The notes: generated by a model not told the origin, from the sequence alone. Shown: positions 36,189 through 47,327, counted from the stretch's first letter. The stretch: DNA of 64,000 nucleotides from Halisarca cf. caerulea (GCA_963170055.1 CAUJGJ010000040.1:1490301-1554300), one strand, 5' to 3'. Numbers and translations: made by a program.

Positions 36189-36440
36189 TCAATCTGTTAA
36201 GAGTGAACTAGTAAGATCTAGTAGGTGGAATGTAGTCCGCTTAGTGGTTATTCGTTGACGTTGTGGAAGCTTGAAGACTATTGGTGAAGATACATACGGT
36301 GTTACGTTCCTAAAGCTTAAAAGTGAACCCAAGGGAAGGTCAACGAATAATCTAAGCAATGTACATTGTATGCGATCGATTTTTGCATTCAAACAATTTC
36401 TATAAGCAAAAGCGGTACATGATCCCGTCAGCAGCCATTT
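36189..36440 (-). CDS. Conserved frame in left arm, unknown function
   Basis: An ~85-residue frame (KWLLTGSCTAFAYRNCLNAK ... LLDLTSSLLTD) that is also present in the right arm at 44775-45033 with only two or three substitutions. Conservation may reflect recent duplication or arm homogenisation. No ATG is shared with confidence and no domain is recognised. If expressed it would be an arm-encoded accessory product; otherwise it is a chance frame. Confidence 0.2.
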   Translation of the reverse strand, partial: KWLLTGSCTAFAYRNCLNAKIDRIQCTLLRLFVDLPLGSLLSFRNVTPYVSSPIVFKLPQRQRITTKRTTFHLLDLTSSLLTD

Positions 36441-37010
36441 TATCATTAATGTTTGCGGATGAATAATTTTGCGGATCCTTTCGAACCACGAAAACCACGA
36501 AATTTATTAGCCGTGAAATTTTCCTGACATACGGTATTTACTTTTACAATGCATTGCAGTGTGAATTGATAGTAGTTTACAGTCCTTCCTCGTGTCGGGT
36601 CAGTACCCCCTCTTTCAAGTTACTAACACTCAAGGAAATTTATGTGAAGAATCACGTGCACGTGACCACACGGTGCACAACACAAATGTAAATTTGAGGA
36701 CCACCTGCTTACAGAGGACACTATTACTTGGCCCTTAAGTGGTCTGTATAATTTTACAGGTATGCTTCGCTTTGTTTGCAAAGTTTTTGGACCTCATATA
36801 AAATGCTTATCGCACATTGATCGAGGGGAGTGTCGTTATAAAGTATTTGAAATTGAATGTCAAATACGTACAGCTTAACCTGTAAACGACTTTATCCTTA
36901 CAGTATGTATACACATACATTTCTGCTGTTATTGCATAATTCAGCATTGATAATGCCATGCCGTAACAAGAAGAGTATTACATGGTGTATTCCTTGCTCC
37001 ATTGTCCACA

Positions 37011-37624
37011 CAAACCCTATCTACCAAATGTGCATAATTATACATAATCAAGTAATAATAAGTATGTCACATGAACTAATTGCAATTATGCTACTTTTGA
37101 CATCTACGTCGAGGTAAAAATCCATCATGTAGATCATCAACCAGGAAATCTGCTCTTGCTCGTCAACAGCATCATCTGTAGTTGTGGCAACAGTACACTG
37201 TGTACTTGATGTAGGATGAGTGGTGAGTGGTAATTGCAGCATGGCAGTAGGCAGAGAAGCAGTGGTGATGATATCTGAAGTGGTAGCTGTGGTGATGGCC
37301 ATGGTGAGCAGTGTGCACGTGTTTGGTGGATATTCTTCAATGAGATGTTGCGTGGTGTTTGGTGGATTGCTTGAGGTAACGTGTGACATTGTGATGTGTA
37401 TTTGAGTGGACCAGGTGTATAGAGGCTCATGAGGACTGAAAGTGGTGGAAGTGGTGGTGTGTGAGTAGTTCAGGGTGATGTTAGGTGGAATGTGTCAAGG
37501 ATTTAATGGGATCGTTCATCCTCCATCGCCTACTTTCAATACTGGTGAAAGTACAGGACATCACGATGGAAGTTTTATACCGCCAATATCTTGTGGAACC
37601 CATATGTAATTTACCCACAAATTA
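37011..37624. other. Interior of the foldback transposon before the transposase
   Basis: GT-rich sequence with open frames on both strands (reverse frame at 37048-37389, Thr/Pro-rich). No recognisable domain; it probably contains the promoter or leader of the transposase gene. Confidence 0.35.
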
Positions 37625-39489
37625 ATGCCAGTTGAATCTGTCGATTGTCCTCAGAGTGGAAGGCCCAAACATGAAGGATACTGGAATGACAGCTCTTCAT
37701 CCACAAAGCAGCCCAGGATTTTAAATGGAATTGATAATATTGTGTTACTGGTCAGTTCTGTATACGTTTGTGATGGTAGACATAAAGTCATAGCACACGA
37801 TGAGATAGTTTTAGCCAATTTTCCCCTACGGGAGATGATTCCTTTCACTCTCCTCCACAAAACTGGATTTACTCGAGAACTTTTAGATATGTGCTCAGTA
37901 TCTTGCAGAAGAGGAATAAACTTCTACAGTCTGGAATTGCTTATTCTTGAATGGCGTTGGGAAACCTTTGCAAGGCAGCAAGATCTTGCAAAACAGTTTG
38001 GGAAATCTTCTTCAGATGACTTTTCGAGTTCAACATTATCTAATTAAATCCCCTAGCAATGATGTACTATCAAGATGCCTCCTGACTGACTTCCTTCAAC
38101 ATGAACATTTGTATTTAATGGAAATGGCACATATGCCACCTAGCAATAACATAAGCTTCGATCACACTTTTAAGGTTGCCACTAACATTGGGTACTTCAG
38201 AGAGGATCGTAAGTGGGTACATGTGTATGACAGCTTGTTCCTGGTAATGAGTGATACAGGACAGGTACTCACATGGCAATTAGCTAAAGGAACATCATTT
38301 GGGGAGGTCAAAAGTTTACTGGAGGATTTACGTACGTAATAGCACAGAGAAGCCAATTCAAACTGTTTATGTTGATGACTGTTGCAAACTCAGAAATAAG
38401 ATTAAAAGTGTATTTGGAGACAATGTGGATGTAAAACTGGATCTATTTCATGTAGTACAGAGAATCACGAAGACATTTTCACGTAAGCATCCCCCCTGGC
38501 CAATGTGTGTACAGGTGATTTTCAGGAACAGTGATTGTCAGCAACTCCTTCAGACACGATTGCAGCAAACTTGGCCTTATTCCTTGAGAAATGGCAGGTG
38601 ATTAGCGACAGTTACGAATTGTAGTTATTTACACCAGCGACACATGTCACAATTAAAAATTTACAACATCACATAGTGAGAGGTTGTCTGTCAAACATAC
38701 CACCTGGAATGGAAACCAACAGGAATGAAAGGTTTCATCAACATATGAAATCGTTCTTCAGTAGGAGTAGAATCGGTCTCTTACTTGCCTATGCACTCCT
38801 AAGTGTGATTATTATGCACACATGCAATACCTCCCAGCTTGTAGCTGGAAAGCAGATGATACGACCTATTACTGCTAGTCTCATGAGGGGAATGGAAGCT
38901 ACTAATCTGCCAACTGTGGGTCTCATCCGGAAAGACCGCGAAAGACAGATAAATCCACTTGACAAAACGTCGATATCTGATCCAGCTCATTGGGAAATAG
39001 ACAGGTCTTTGAGGACATTGGATTATGATGTACTTTTGCCCATCTACTCAACTTCCCTGGACAAATTAAAAATAAATAGACTTTTACAAAAGGGTGGATT
39101 GTCTCGTCTAACCAGTGTTAATTGTAAGCCACCTCCAGCAACTTTCCACTTCCCTTACCAGTTCCAAACCTGTTGGATCAGATATCAAATGTAAATTAAG
39201 TGAATATGCATGGCCTGATATCTATTGCAACCAAGCCAGATGGAAACTGCTTTTCCAAGCAGTTGCTATGAATATAAAAGCAGACAGACTCATGGTCACC
39301 CTGTCTCACTGGGGTGGGAATTTCAGCAAAAGGTGTCAAGGATGTTGAATCCTTGGCTACAAAACTCTGTACGGTATTTGTTGAGGAGCTTCTAGGAGAA
39401 CATCGGGATTCATATGTCATTGAGCAGTTCTTTACTGGAGAGGGATCAGAAGGTGATTATTCTACAGAAGCTAGGAGGTTTCTTTAACC

Positions 39490-42400
39490 CTCTGACCCGC
39501 GCCCTATACAAATAGGGAACTACAGTTCCACAACTTCCAGATTTTATTCCTACGATAGCGGCATAGCTAACGATAAATCATTTACACAAGCTGATAATAC
39601 ATTAGTAACACTTATCTTTGATATAGTACAAAATAGTAGCAAAACGGCTGAGGAAACCGCTTTTGAAAAACGCTCCCGATTCACCGAGTGAAGAACCATT
39701 ATTTCCGCATAATTTCGTAAAATTACGGATATGGCTTCCAAAGAAGATACTCGCCAACGGTTCTATCCAACGGAAGAGGTTCTCGCTTACTTCTGTACGG
39801 ACAGTAAAAGCAGCGCAACATCTACCGAAGGGTCAGAGGATGAATTGCAGTTGGGTGGTATCGAATCAGATGAAAACTCGATCGCTAAAAGAGCAAAATT
39901 CGGAATTTTGGCGACGGTGCAGAACGTTCAGCTGCAGGAAGAGCAAACAAGCAGTAACTGTGCAGTTGGCACAAGGTCAGGAGACAGAAGTAGCAGCGAT
40001 TATTCAGCGGGAAGTGAACACGAGTCAATTGAAGAAGAAGGTGAAACAAGTAGTGGGGAAAGCAACATAGTAAGAAGTGATGAGACTGAAAATGAATGGG
40101 ATGATGATAATGAAGGGGGGGATTTTGCTGATTCAGAAGTGGATAACCATGTAATACAAGAGGGTAATGGAGGTGATGAAGGGGAAAGTCTGGTGCATGG
40201 TGGTGAGAATGTTTTGGAGGACGACATTGCACGAGGCTTGATGGATGGTGGCACTGGAAATGAGGGTGACAATGAGCAAGGCTTGATGGATGATGATGGA
40301 GGACATGAGGGAGACGATGAGCAATGCTTGACGGGTGATGATAGGGGACATGAGAGTGACAATGAGCAAGGCTTGATGGATGATGACGGAGGACATGAGG
40401 GTGACAATGAGCAAGGCTTGATGGGTGATGACGGAGGACATGAGGGTGACAATGAGCAAGGCTTGATGGGTGATGATGGAGGAAATGAGGGTGACAATGA
40501 GCAAGGCTTGATTGGTGATGGTAATGATGATGATATTAGCCACAATGACAAGTCTTCTGATAACAGCAGTACATGTAGCGAAGGTGGTTCCAGAGGCGGA
40601 CGTGGCAGCAACCGTGGCAGAAGTCGTGGCAGAGGTGGTCGTAGCACAAGTCGTGGTGTAGGTAGTGGCAGAGGTGGTCAGGGAAGAGGTAGTGGCAGAG
40701 GTGGTCGGGGTAGAGGTCGTGGCAGAGGTGGTCGGGGTAGAGGTCGTGGCAGAGGTGGTCTGGGTAGAGGCCGTGGCGCAGGTAGGGGCAGAAGTCTAGG
40801 CAATAGTGAACTGAGTAATAGTCAGAGCATTGAGGGGGTTCCAGCACGTTCGGCACCTATATCCCAGGTGGACTCCGACTACATAGCAGCAGACATATTC
40901 CAACCTCTCAGAGTTCCCGGTCCACATCTTCCCGAGGGTGCTGATGATCAGGTATCAGGGCTGGATCTGGTCCAGCTCTTTATTGATGATTCTGTCCTTG
41001 AGCGATTGGTCAAATCCATGAATGACTATGCTGACAAGAACCGTACCAAGAAGCCGAATATGTATAAAAGATTCAAACGACATCCCATCACACCTGATGA
41101 AATGATGCGCTACCTTGGTTGCCTTGTACTGCTTAGCATCAACTCCGTACGCAACTATCGTTTAGCTTGGAGCAAGAAGAGTAGCCAGCACTTGCCACAA
41201 CTCCTCCGCATGCTCTCTCGTGATCGTTTTGAGGCGATAGGTGCTTTCCTCCATGTTGTAACTGAAGAAGAAGAGACTGAGTTGTCGTCCCACAAGCTGA
41301 GGAAGATTCTTCCACTACACAATGCCATCAAGAAGAAGTGTCTCGACCTGTATCAACCACTCCAACAGCTTTCAGTTGACGAACGTATGGTGAGGAGCAA
41401 GGCAAGGACACAGTTTCGCCAGTACATACGGAACAAGCCAACTAAGTGGGGGTATAAGTACTGGATTTTAGCTGACCCCACTGGCTATACAGTAGACTTC
41501 GATATCTACTGTGGCACCAACGATGCTCCATCAGGGAAGGGACTTGGCTATGATGTTGTAGCCAAACTGACTGCTCCGTTTCACTTTCAGGGATACGAAG
41601 TTTACTGCGACAATTTTTATTCTAGCTCTTCCCTGTTTTCCGACCTCCTTGAGAATGGAATTACCGCAACAGGCACTGTGAAGACAAATCGGATGGGAGT
41701 TCCTTCAGAAGTGAAATTGTTGAAGGAGGCTTTGGAGAAGACACATGTACCACGGGGTACGGGATACTACATTAGGCCCAGGGGTTCCAGGACTGTGTAC
41801 ATTGTGTGGAAGGATAGTAAGTGTGTCACAGTGATGTCAACGGGATACCCAGGACACAGCAGCAGTACGGTGAAGCGGAGAGTGAAAGTGTCCACTGGCG
41901 TGTCACACACACAAGATGTATCAATCCCCATCGCAGTACAGATGTACAACTCATATATGGGAGGAGTTGACAAGTCGGACCAGTACATCAGCTATAACCG
42001 GGTCTTGAGGAAGACGGTGAGATACTGGAAGACGTTCTTCTTCCATTTGCTGGAGATTGTAGCTACGAATTCCTGTATTCTGTATAATTGGAAGAGAATG
42101 GAGTCGGGGTTGAAGAGAGTGTCACAGACTACATTCCTGGATGGTCTTGTGCAAGAAATCGTGAACAAGTTTGGCAGGACCATACTGGAGGCAGAGGACT
42201 TCACTATCATGCATGGAAGTAGATTTAGGCTTGATGGGAAGAAGAATCAGTGTGCTTACTGCCACACCAACAAAAGTCAACGCTTTTGCCCGAACTGTCC
42301 GTTCGAACCTTCCTTGTGTCAGGTTCCCGGGCGAGATTGCCATTCTCTCTGGCATGAGGCAATCAGTTCAAGCGCAAGGAAGCAGTGGTTCAGGAAACGG

Positions 42401-43010
42401 GCAAGACAACAAAGCACCAATGAGTTAACGGCAGCAAGCAAGCGAGGGAGACCTTTAGGGAGGAAGAGTCTAAAGAAGAGAAGAGAACAAAACTTGAAGC
42501 ACTGACATGACACCATGAAACCATAGACACTAAACAAATAAACCGTACGCTGATCTTATTACAATCATGTGCTTACCAATGTTATGGCACTAATGTTCTA
42601 GAACCAAAAGTGTACGTTTCTCCCGTGTGCGCATGGAAGAGGAATGTAAATATACTCACCTCGGAAAACGTCAAATATCTGTGGAGAGGAACTTCGTAAC
42701 GCCAAAAGCTTGACAACAAACGATAGCTGGTATGATAAGCTATTCAATGATATGACGATTGGTCCAATCCTTCTTCTGAAACGGCAGCAATAAATTCTCA
42801 AACTCCTTCGAAGCGCGCGCGAGTTGATATATTCTACGTATATGATTAGGGATTCAGCCTGTTCTGTTGTATTTAGTACCTGTTTATAGCTCTATCAATC
42901 CTCTATAAAATGGTACCCACTACGTATTGATACGCCTAACGAATACCCTGTAAGCGCCTTAGAAAGCACATCTGGTGAAAAATTCTTTTCCGCACGCGCG
43001 GGTCAGAGGG
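39490..43010 (+). mobile_element. Complete piggyBac element, 3521 bp
   Basis: Perfect 15 bp inverted termini CCCTCTGACCCGCGC / GCGCGGGTCAGAGGG are flanked by TTAA at 39486-39489 and 43011-43014. It contains one long intact transposase gene, about 240 bp of 5' sequence, and AATAAA at 42537-42542. It lies inside the transposase pseudogene of the foldback element. Intact frame and termini indicate recent, possibly current, mobility. Confidence 0.95.
39731..42505 (+). CDS. piggyBac transposase, intact
   Basis: A 924-residue DDE transposase that excises and inserts DNA at TTAA sites. Residues 1-170 are acidic and Ser-rich. About 170-270 holds acidic repeats of the type GHEGDNEQGLMDDDG, and about 285-355 an RG-rich tract (GRGGRGRGRGRGG). 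The catalytic core follows: SVDERMV with Asp550, YCDNFYSS with Asp627, and GGVDKSDQ with Asp747 and Asp750. Spacing agrees with D268/D346/D447/D450 of the founding moth enzyme. The C-terminal cysteine-rich domain CAYCHTNKSQRFCPNC ... CQVPGRDCHSLWHE is complete and would bind the terminal repeats. The N-terminal extension is long for the family (typically about 600 residues). No stop or shift is seen. Start chosen as the first ATG, after which composition is continuous. Confidence 0.93.
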   Translation: MASKEDTRQRFYPTEEVLAYFCTDSKSSATSTEGSEDELQLGGIESDENSIAKRAKFGILATVQNVQLQEEQTSSNCAVGTRSGDRSSSDYSAGSEHESIEEEGETSSGESNIVRSDETENEWDDDNEGGDFADSEVDNHVIQEGNGGDEGESLVHGGENVLEDDIARGLMDGGTGNEGDNEQGLMDDDGGHEGDDEQCLTGDDRGHESDNEQGLMDDDGGHEGDNEQGLMGDDGGHEGDNEQGLMGDDGGNEGDNEQGLIGDGNDDDISHNDKSSDNSSTCSEGGSRGGRGSNRGRSRGRGGRSTSRGVGSGRGGQGRGSGRGGRGRGRGRGGRGRGRGRGGLGRGRGAGRGRSLGNSELSNSQSIEGVPARSAPISQVDSDYIAADIFQPLRVPGPHLPEGADDQVSGLDLVQLFIDDSVLERLVKSMNDYADKNRTKKPNMYKRFKRHPITPDEMMRYLGCLVLLSINSVRNYRLAWSKKSSQHLPQLLRMLSRDRFEAIGAFLHVVTEEEETELSSHKLRKILPLHNAIKKKCLDLYQPLQQLSVDERMVRSKARTQFRQYIRNKPTKWGYKYWILADPTGYTVDFDIYCGTNDAPSGKGLGYDVVAKLTAPFHFQGYEVYCDNFYSSSSLFSDLLENGITATGTVKTNRMGVPSEVKLLKEALEKTHVPRGTGYYIRPRGSRTVYIVWKDSKCVTVMSTGYPGHSSSTVKRRVKVSTGVSHTQDVSIPIAVQMYNSYMGGVDKSDQYISYNRVLRKTVRYWKTFFFHLLEIVATNSCILYNWKRMESGLKRVSQTTFLDGLVQEIVNKFGRTILEAEDFTIMHGSRFRLDGKKNQCAYCHTNKSQRFCPNCPFEPSLCQVPGRDCHSLWHEAISSSARKQWFRKRARQQSTNELTAASKRGRPLGRKSLKKRREQNLKH

Positions 43011-43587
43011 TTAAAGTGGTTTTTTGAGAGTGCAATTTGAGACTTAATGCCTATATGGCTATGGCAACTGTGTTGCAGACATCCGTCATCATTTTTACTA
43101 CAAACCCACGTATGTGATGCCCATAGCTGGAAATCCACTCTGAAATGCATTTTTGATTTATAATTCTAGTGGGCCAGGTCATTATGAAGCAGCTGTATTG
43201 TACTCATCTACTATTGGATTACCAGCTTTTCAAACTGAATCAGAGCCTGTTTCTACCTAAACTACTTCCTGCAGATGTGGAGTCAACAAAGCTTTCACTG
43301 GGATGCCGTGTACACCAGGCCTCACTTATAGTACGAGATGTAAATGCTATAACAATTCCAAAGGATGCTCATCTACCTGTCAGTGCAAAGGTTGCAAGAA
43401 CCCCTTTGGCACAAATCCATCTAAAGTCCGTAGAGGGAGGAAACGGCATCATCTGCAAAAGGTACTTCCTTCCAGTAAGCGCTTTGCTGCCAGCAGAGGT
43501 GTAATCCTGCGCAACGATGTATGGTCAGAATTTGAAACCATTAATTGTTTTGAAGGAAATAAGTGGATTGAGACTGCATCATATTGA

Positions 43588-44231
43588 TAAGATTATGGAA
43601 ATGTTAAATGACATCGTATACTATTCAACATCTCTTTCTGTACAGTCCCTCTGGCGGCAGACATTGTCTTCAGAGAAGACAATGGCTCAAATTTAGACGA
43701 AGATTTTACATGAAGTCATACGCACAGTGCAGATAACTGGGAAATTTTTATGAATTACCACACTATGTGTACCTCGTTTCTTGTTAAACTATACTTTACA
43801 GTAGCTCGTTGTAGACCTCAAATCAATTATCATAGAACTTGATCATAGAACTAGCTTGTATGTAACAAGATCATGCACAATCATTCTGCTGTATGCATGT
43901 CAATATCATTTCAAACTATGTCATGCATCGTTTCAGCTTACCTGCAATCCAATTGACAAATTTCGAACACCTACAATATGTCCAATTTGGTCATTTATAA
44001 CGATTCTCACTCTAATATATTATGCAAACTTATACCCTATATGTTGGGTGTAGGGTAGGCTAGTTAGGGGAACATGTGTGTAAATTAGATTAGGATAAGT
44101 TTACCATATGAACATGTGTGTAACCCTACCACTAACCCTAACCCTAGCATAGCTTATGATTCTACAATGTCATGGTGGATTTTTGCCTACACATGAATGC
44201 GTAGAAGTCAGAAGTACTACAGTAGGTTATA
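43588..44231. other. Interior of the foldback transposon after the transposase
   Basis: 43640-43710 retains a short frame that may be the last transposase residues (PLAADIVFREDNGSNLDEDF). A TAACCC-like tract is at 44122-44155. Nothing else is recognisable. Confidence 0.4.
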
Positions 44232-44774
44232 TTGTGCACTAGAGCAAAGGAATACACCATGTAATACTCTTCTTGTTACGGCATGGTATTATCAATGCTG
44301 AATTATGCAATAACAGCAGAAATGTATGTGTATACATACTGTAAGGATAAAGTCGTTTACAGGTTAAGCTGTATTTGACATACAATTTCAAATACTTTAT
44401 AATGACACACTCCCCTCGATCAATGTGCGATAAGCATTTTATATGAGGTCCAAAAACTTTGCAAACAAAGCGAAGCATACCTGTAAAATTATACAGACCA
44501 CTTAAGGGCCAAGTAATAGTGTCCTCTGTAAGCAGGTGGTCCTCAAATTTACATTTGTGTTGTGCACCGTGTGGTCACGTGCACGTGATTCTTCACATAA
44601 ATTTCCTTGAGTGTTAGCAACTTGAAAGAGGGGGTACTGACCCGACACGAGGAAGGACTGTTAACTACTATAAATTCACACTGCAATGCATTGTAAAAGT
44701 ACATACTGTATGTCAGGAAATTTCGTGATTTTTGTGGTTCTAAAGGATCCGCAAAATTATTCATCCGCAAACAT

Positions 44775-45033
44775 TAATGATAAATGGCTGCTGACGGGAT
44801 TGTGTACCGCTTTTGCTTATAGAAATTGTTTGAATGCAAAAATCGATCGCATACAATGTACATTGCTTAGATTATTCGTTGACCTTCCCTTGGGTTCACT
44901 TTTAAGCTTTAGGAACGTAACACCGTATGTATCTTCACCAATAGTCTTCAAGCTTCCACAACGTCAACGAATAACCACTAAGCGGACTGCATTCCACCTA
45001 CTAGATCTTACTAGTTCACTCTTAACAGATTGA
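44775..45033 (+). CDS. Conserved frame in right arm, unknown function
   Basis: The counterpart of 36189-36440, sharing LRLFVDLPLGSLLSFRNVTP and the C-terminus LLDLTSSLLTD. An upstream in-frame ATG at 44686 would lengthen it. Function unknown; it may be only arm sequence. Confidence 0.2.
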
Positions 45034-45324
45034 AATGCTAACTACACCTATAGGATAAACGAAGAAAGACACAATTTCGTTCATTGGGAGAGGCAAACGC
45101 TTAGAAAACAAGAGAAGACCTTCTGTTGCATTATCTGTAGGCAGAGCCCGTGAATTTATTTACAAAAATTTATGACCCCAAAAATGAGGCGAGCCGCGAA
45201 ATTTTTGTACCACGAAAATTACGTACAGTACTACATGTTGCTCTACCATTGCCACTGTAACTATGGCAACTGGGAGGTAACAGTATATTGCAGGTACTGC
45301 AACCAGTACAACCAAGGCAAATAT

Positions 45325-46597
45325 TACAACCACTGCAACCACTGCAACCACTGCAACTACTGCAACCACTGCAACTACTACAACTACTACAACTACTGCA
45401 ACCACTGCAACTACTGCAACTACTGCGACCACTGCAACTACTACAACTACTGCAACCACTGCAACTACTGCAACCACTGCAACTACTACAACTACTGCAA
45501 CCACTGCAACTACTGCAACCACTGCAACTACTGCAACTACTGCAACCACTGCAACTATTGCGACCACTGCAACTACTGCAACCACTGCAACCACTGCAAC
45601 TACTACAACTACTGCGACCACTGCAACTACTGCAACTACTGCAACCACTACAACTACTGCAACCACTACAACTACTGCAACCACTGCAACTACTGCAACT
45701 ACTGCGACCACTGCAACTACTGCGACCACTGCAACTACTGCAACTACTGCAACTACTGCAACCACTGCAACTACTGCGACCACTGCAACTACTGCAACTA
45801 CTGCAACCACTGCAACCACTGCAACTACTGCAACCACTACAACTACTACAACTACTGCAACTACTACAACTACTGCAACCACTGCAACTACTGCAACTAC
45901 TGCAACCACTGCAACTATTGCGACCACTGCAACTACTGCAACCACTGCGACCACTGCAACTACTGCAACTACTGCGACCACTGCAACTACTGCAACTACT
46001 GCAACCACTGCAACTACTGCAACCACTACAACTACTGCAACCACTGCAACTACTGCAACTACTGCAACCACTGCAACTACTGCAACCACTGCAACCACTG
46101 CAACTACTGCGACCACTGCAACTACTGCAACTACTGCAACCACTGCAACCACTGCAACTACTGCGACCACTGCAACTAATGCAACTACTGCAACCACTGC
46201 AACTACTACAACTACTACAACTACTGCAACTACTGCAACTACTACAACTACTGCAACCACTGCAACCACTGCAACCACTGCAACTACTGCGACCACTGCA
46301 ACTACTGCAACTACTGCAACCACTGCAACCACTGCAACTACTGCGACCACTGCAACTAATGCAACTACTGCAACCACTGCAACTACTACAACTACTACAA
46401 CTACTGCAACTACTGCAACTACTACAACTACTGCAACCACTGCAACTACTACAACTACTGCAACCACTGCAACCACTGCAACCACTGCAACTACTGCAAC
46501 TACTGCAACCACTGTGACCACTGCAACCACTGCAACTACTACAACTACTGCAACTACGGCAACTACTGCAACTACTACAACTACTACAACTACTGCA
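45325..46597. repeat. 9 bp tandem array, about 141 units, inverted orientation
   Basis: The complement of the left-arm array (unit TACTGCAAC with A/G and C/T variants). A block of about 120 bp appears twice, at about 46080-46200 and 46260-46380, showing higher-order duplication inside the array. Confidence 0.95.
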
Positions 46598-47327
46598 CAT
46601 GAACATGTTACATGTGGTATTCATTATGTGAAGATATAACTTGCACACATGAACCATGAACATGTAACTTGCATACATGAACATGTAACATGCATTTCGT
46701 GAGTCTTACACGAAGAAATAACCCATACTTTGTTAAGAACCTTCCAACAACAATATCTAAATTTTCACCGTGGTAGAACTTACCATTCCTCTTCGTTCCT
46801 GAGATGTCCAACGAAATGTTGTTTTTCATACAAAGTAAAACCACAAACTTGGGGACATGTCGGGAATGGAGCATGCTATCGAAATCTACCACGGTGAAAA
46901 CTTAGCTTTACCTATGGTGATCTAACTCCCGCGACATGGCTCCTCTACACAAACGTTTAGATGACCGGGTTTTGGAAAAAATCTCAGTCACTAAAGAAGT
47001 CTCTTTCTCGCCGTTTGTCACAAGGCTGTCACGCGATATGATGACGTCACCCACCAAAGGTAACGATCGGTGAAATCGATACTCCTTCCAACATGAACGA
47101 ATATTCTTAAGAACGTTCTAAAAACGCTCAATGCGCATACGAAGACGATATTCGATACAATTCTCTTCTGTTTGAGAACAAAAAGGCCTATTGTTCGGGC
47201 GACTTTGTATTCTTACACGTGACTAAGGCGTGCACATTAGGAAAACGTGTTAGTATTAAATCAAATTCCTTTGCAAACCACACAACGCCCCTCGATTTTT
47301 CTGAAAGGTACATGTTATACCTGCGCC

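Larger units (their letters stand above)
34078..37010. repeat. Left inverted arm of the foldback transposon
   Basis: It pairs with 46722-44232. Similarity runs through both unique parts and fades at about GTGTATTCCTTGCTC (37000). The 440 bp length difference between arms comes mostly from array length. Confidence 0.85.
37625..43587 (+). pseudogene. Broken DDE transposase (Mutator-like), split by piggyBac
   Basis: From ATG 37625: MPVESVDCPQSGRPKHEGYW and a region with CDGRHKVIAHDEIVLANFP and LLHKTGFTRELLDM. Frames then shift near 38040 and 38336 and again before 38540, and a TAG stands at 38622. The catalytic pattern is visible across the shifts: FDHTFKVA (Asp at 38159), VYVDDCCKL (Asp at 38374) with DLFHVVQRI, and ETNRNERFHQHMKSF (Glu near 38712/38727). 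After another shift near 39340 the frame reads VEELLGEHRDSYVIEQFF up to the TTAA at 39486. Beyond the piggyBac element, 43270-43430 encodes CGVNKAF...PCTPG...RCKCYNNSKGCSS then CQCKGCKNPFG, a CXC-like zinc-binding tail. Several lesions mean no active enzyme from this copy. Confidence 0.7.
34078..46722 (+). mobile_element. 12.6 kb Mutator-like foldback transposon
   Basis: Very long inverted arms (34078-37010 and 44232-46722) begin GTTATTTCTTCGTGTAAGAC and end in its exact complement. CCATACTTTG is duplicated at 34068-34077 and 46723-46732; because of base ambiguity the limits could equally be an 8 bp CATACTTT. Each arm contains about 125 bp of outer sequence, a 9 bp-repeat array and about 1.1 kb of inner sequence with a conserved frame. 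The interior holds a broken DDE transposase gene (37625-43587) that is itself split by piggyBac. A duplication of 8-10 bp, long inverted repeats and the DxTFK...D...TNRNExxH transposase pattern fit Mutator-like elements; KDZ-type elements (8 bp duplication) are the main alternative. Without piggyBac the element would be about 9.1 kb. Confidence 0.8.
44232..46722. repeat. Right inverted arm of the foldback transposon
   Basis: The reverse complement of 34078-37010, with the same outer end, array and inner block. Confidence 0.85.
33803..47325 (+). mobile_element. CGCAGGT-family element split by a 12.6 kb insertion, CC duplication
   Basis: The left end CGCAGGTGTGACATGTCCCA and right end ACATGTTATACCTGCG are flanked by CC (33801-33802 and 47326-47327). 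The pieces 33803-34077 and 46733-47325 add up to 868 bp, matching the 867 and 864 bp of the two intact copies. The left piece is homologous to the inverted right part of 25385-26251 (AATGGCCGCCCGAAAGTCGG) and the right piece carries the AAACCACACAACGCCCCTCG block. Confidence 0.85.

Noticed and set aside
36857..37117. 86-codon frame in the inner left arm, also present at 44239-44478
   Set aside because: Present in both arms only because the arms are inverted copies; no domain and weaker open-frame conservation than the KWLLTG frame.
40000..40856. Reverse-strand Ser/Pro- and His/Leu-rich frames
   Set aside because: Antisense shadows of the acidic and RG repeats of the piggyBac transposase.
45160..46684. 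Long frames on both strands (Val-Ala, Ser-Cys, Leu-Gln, Asn-Cys-Tyr repeats)
   Set aside because: The inverted copy of the same 9 bp array; repeat artefacts.
34078..46722. Interpretation as a Maverick/Polinton
   Set aside because: No DNA polymerase B, integrase, ATPase or capsid genes, and the duplication is 8-10 bp instead of 6 bp.
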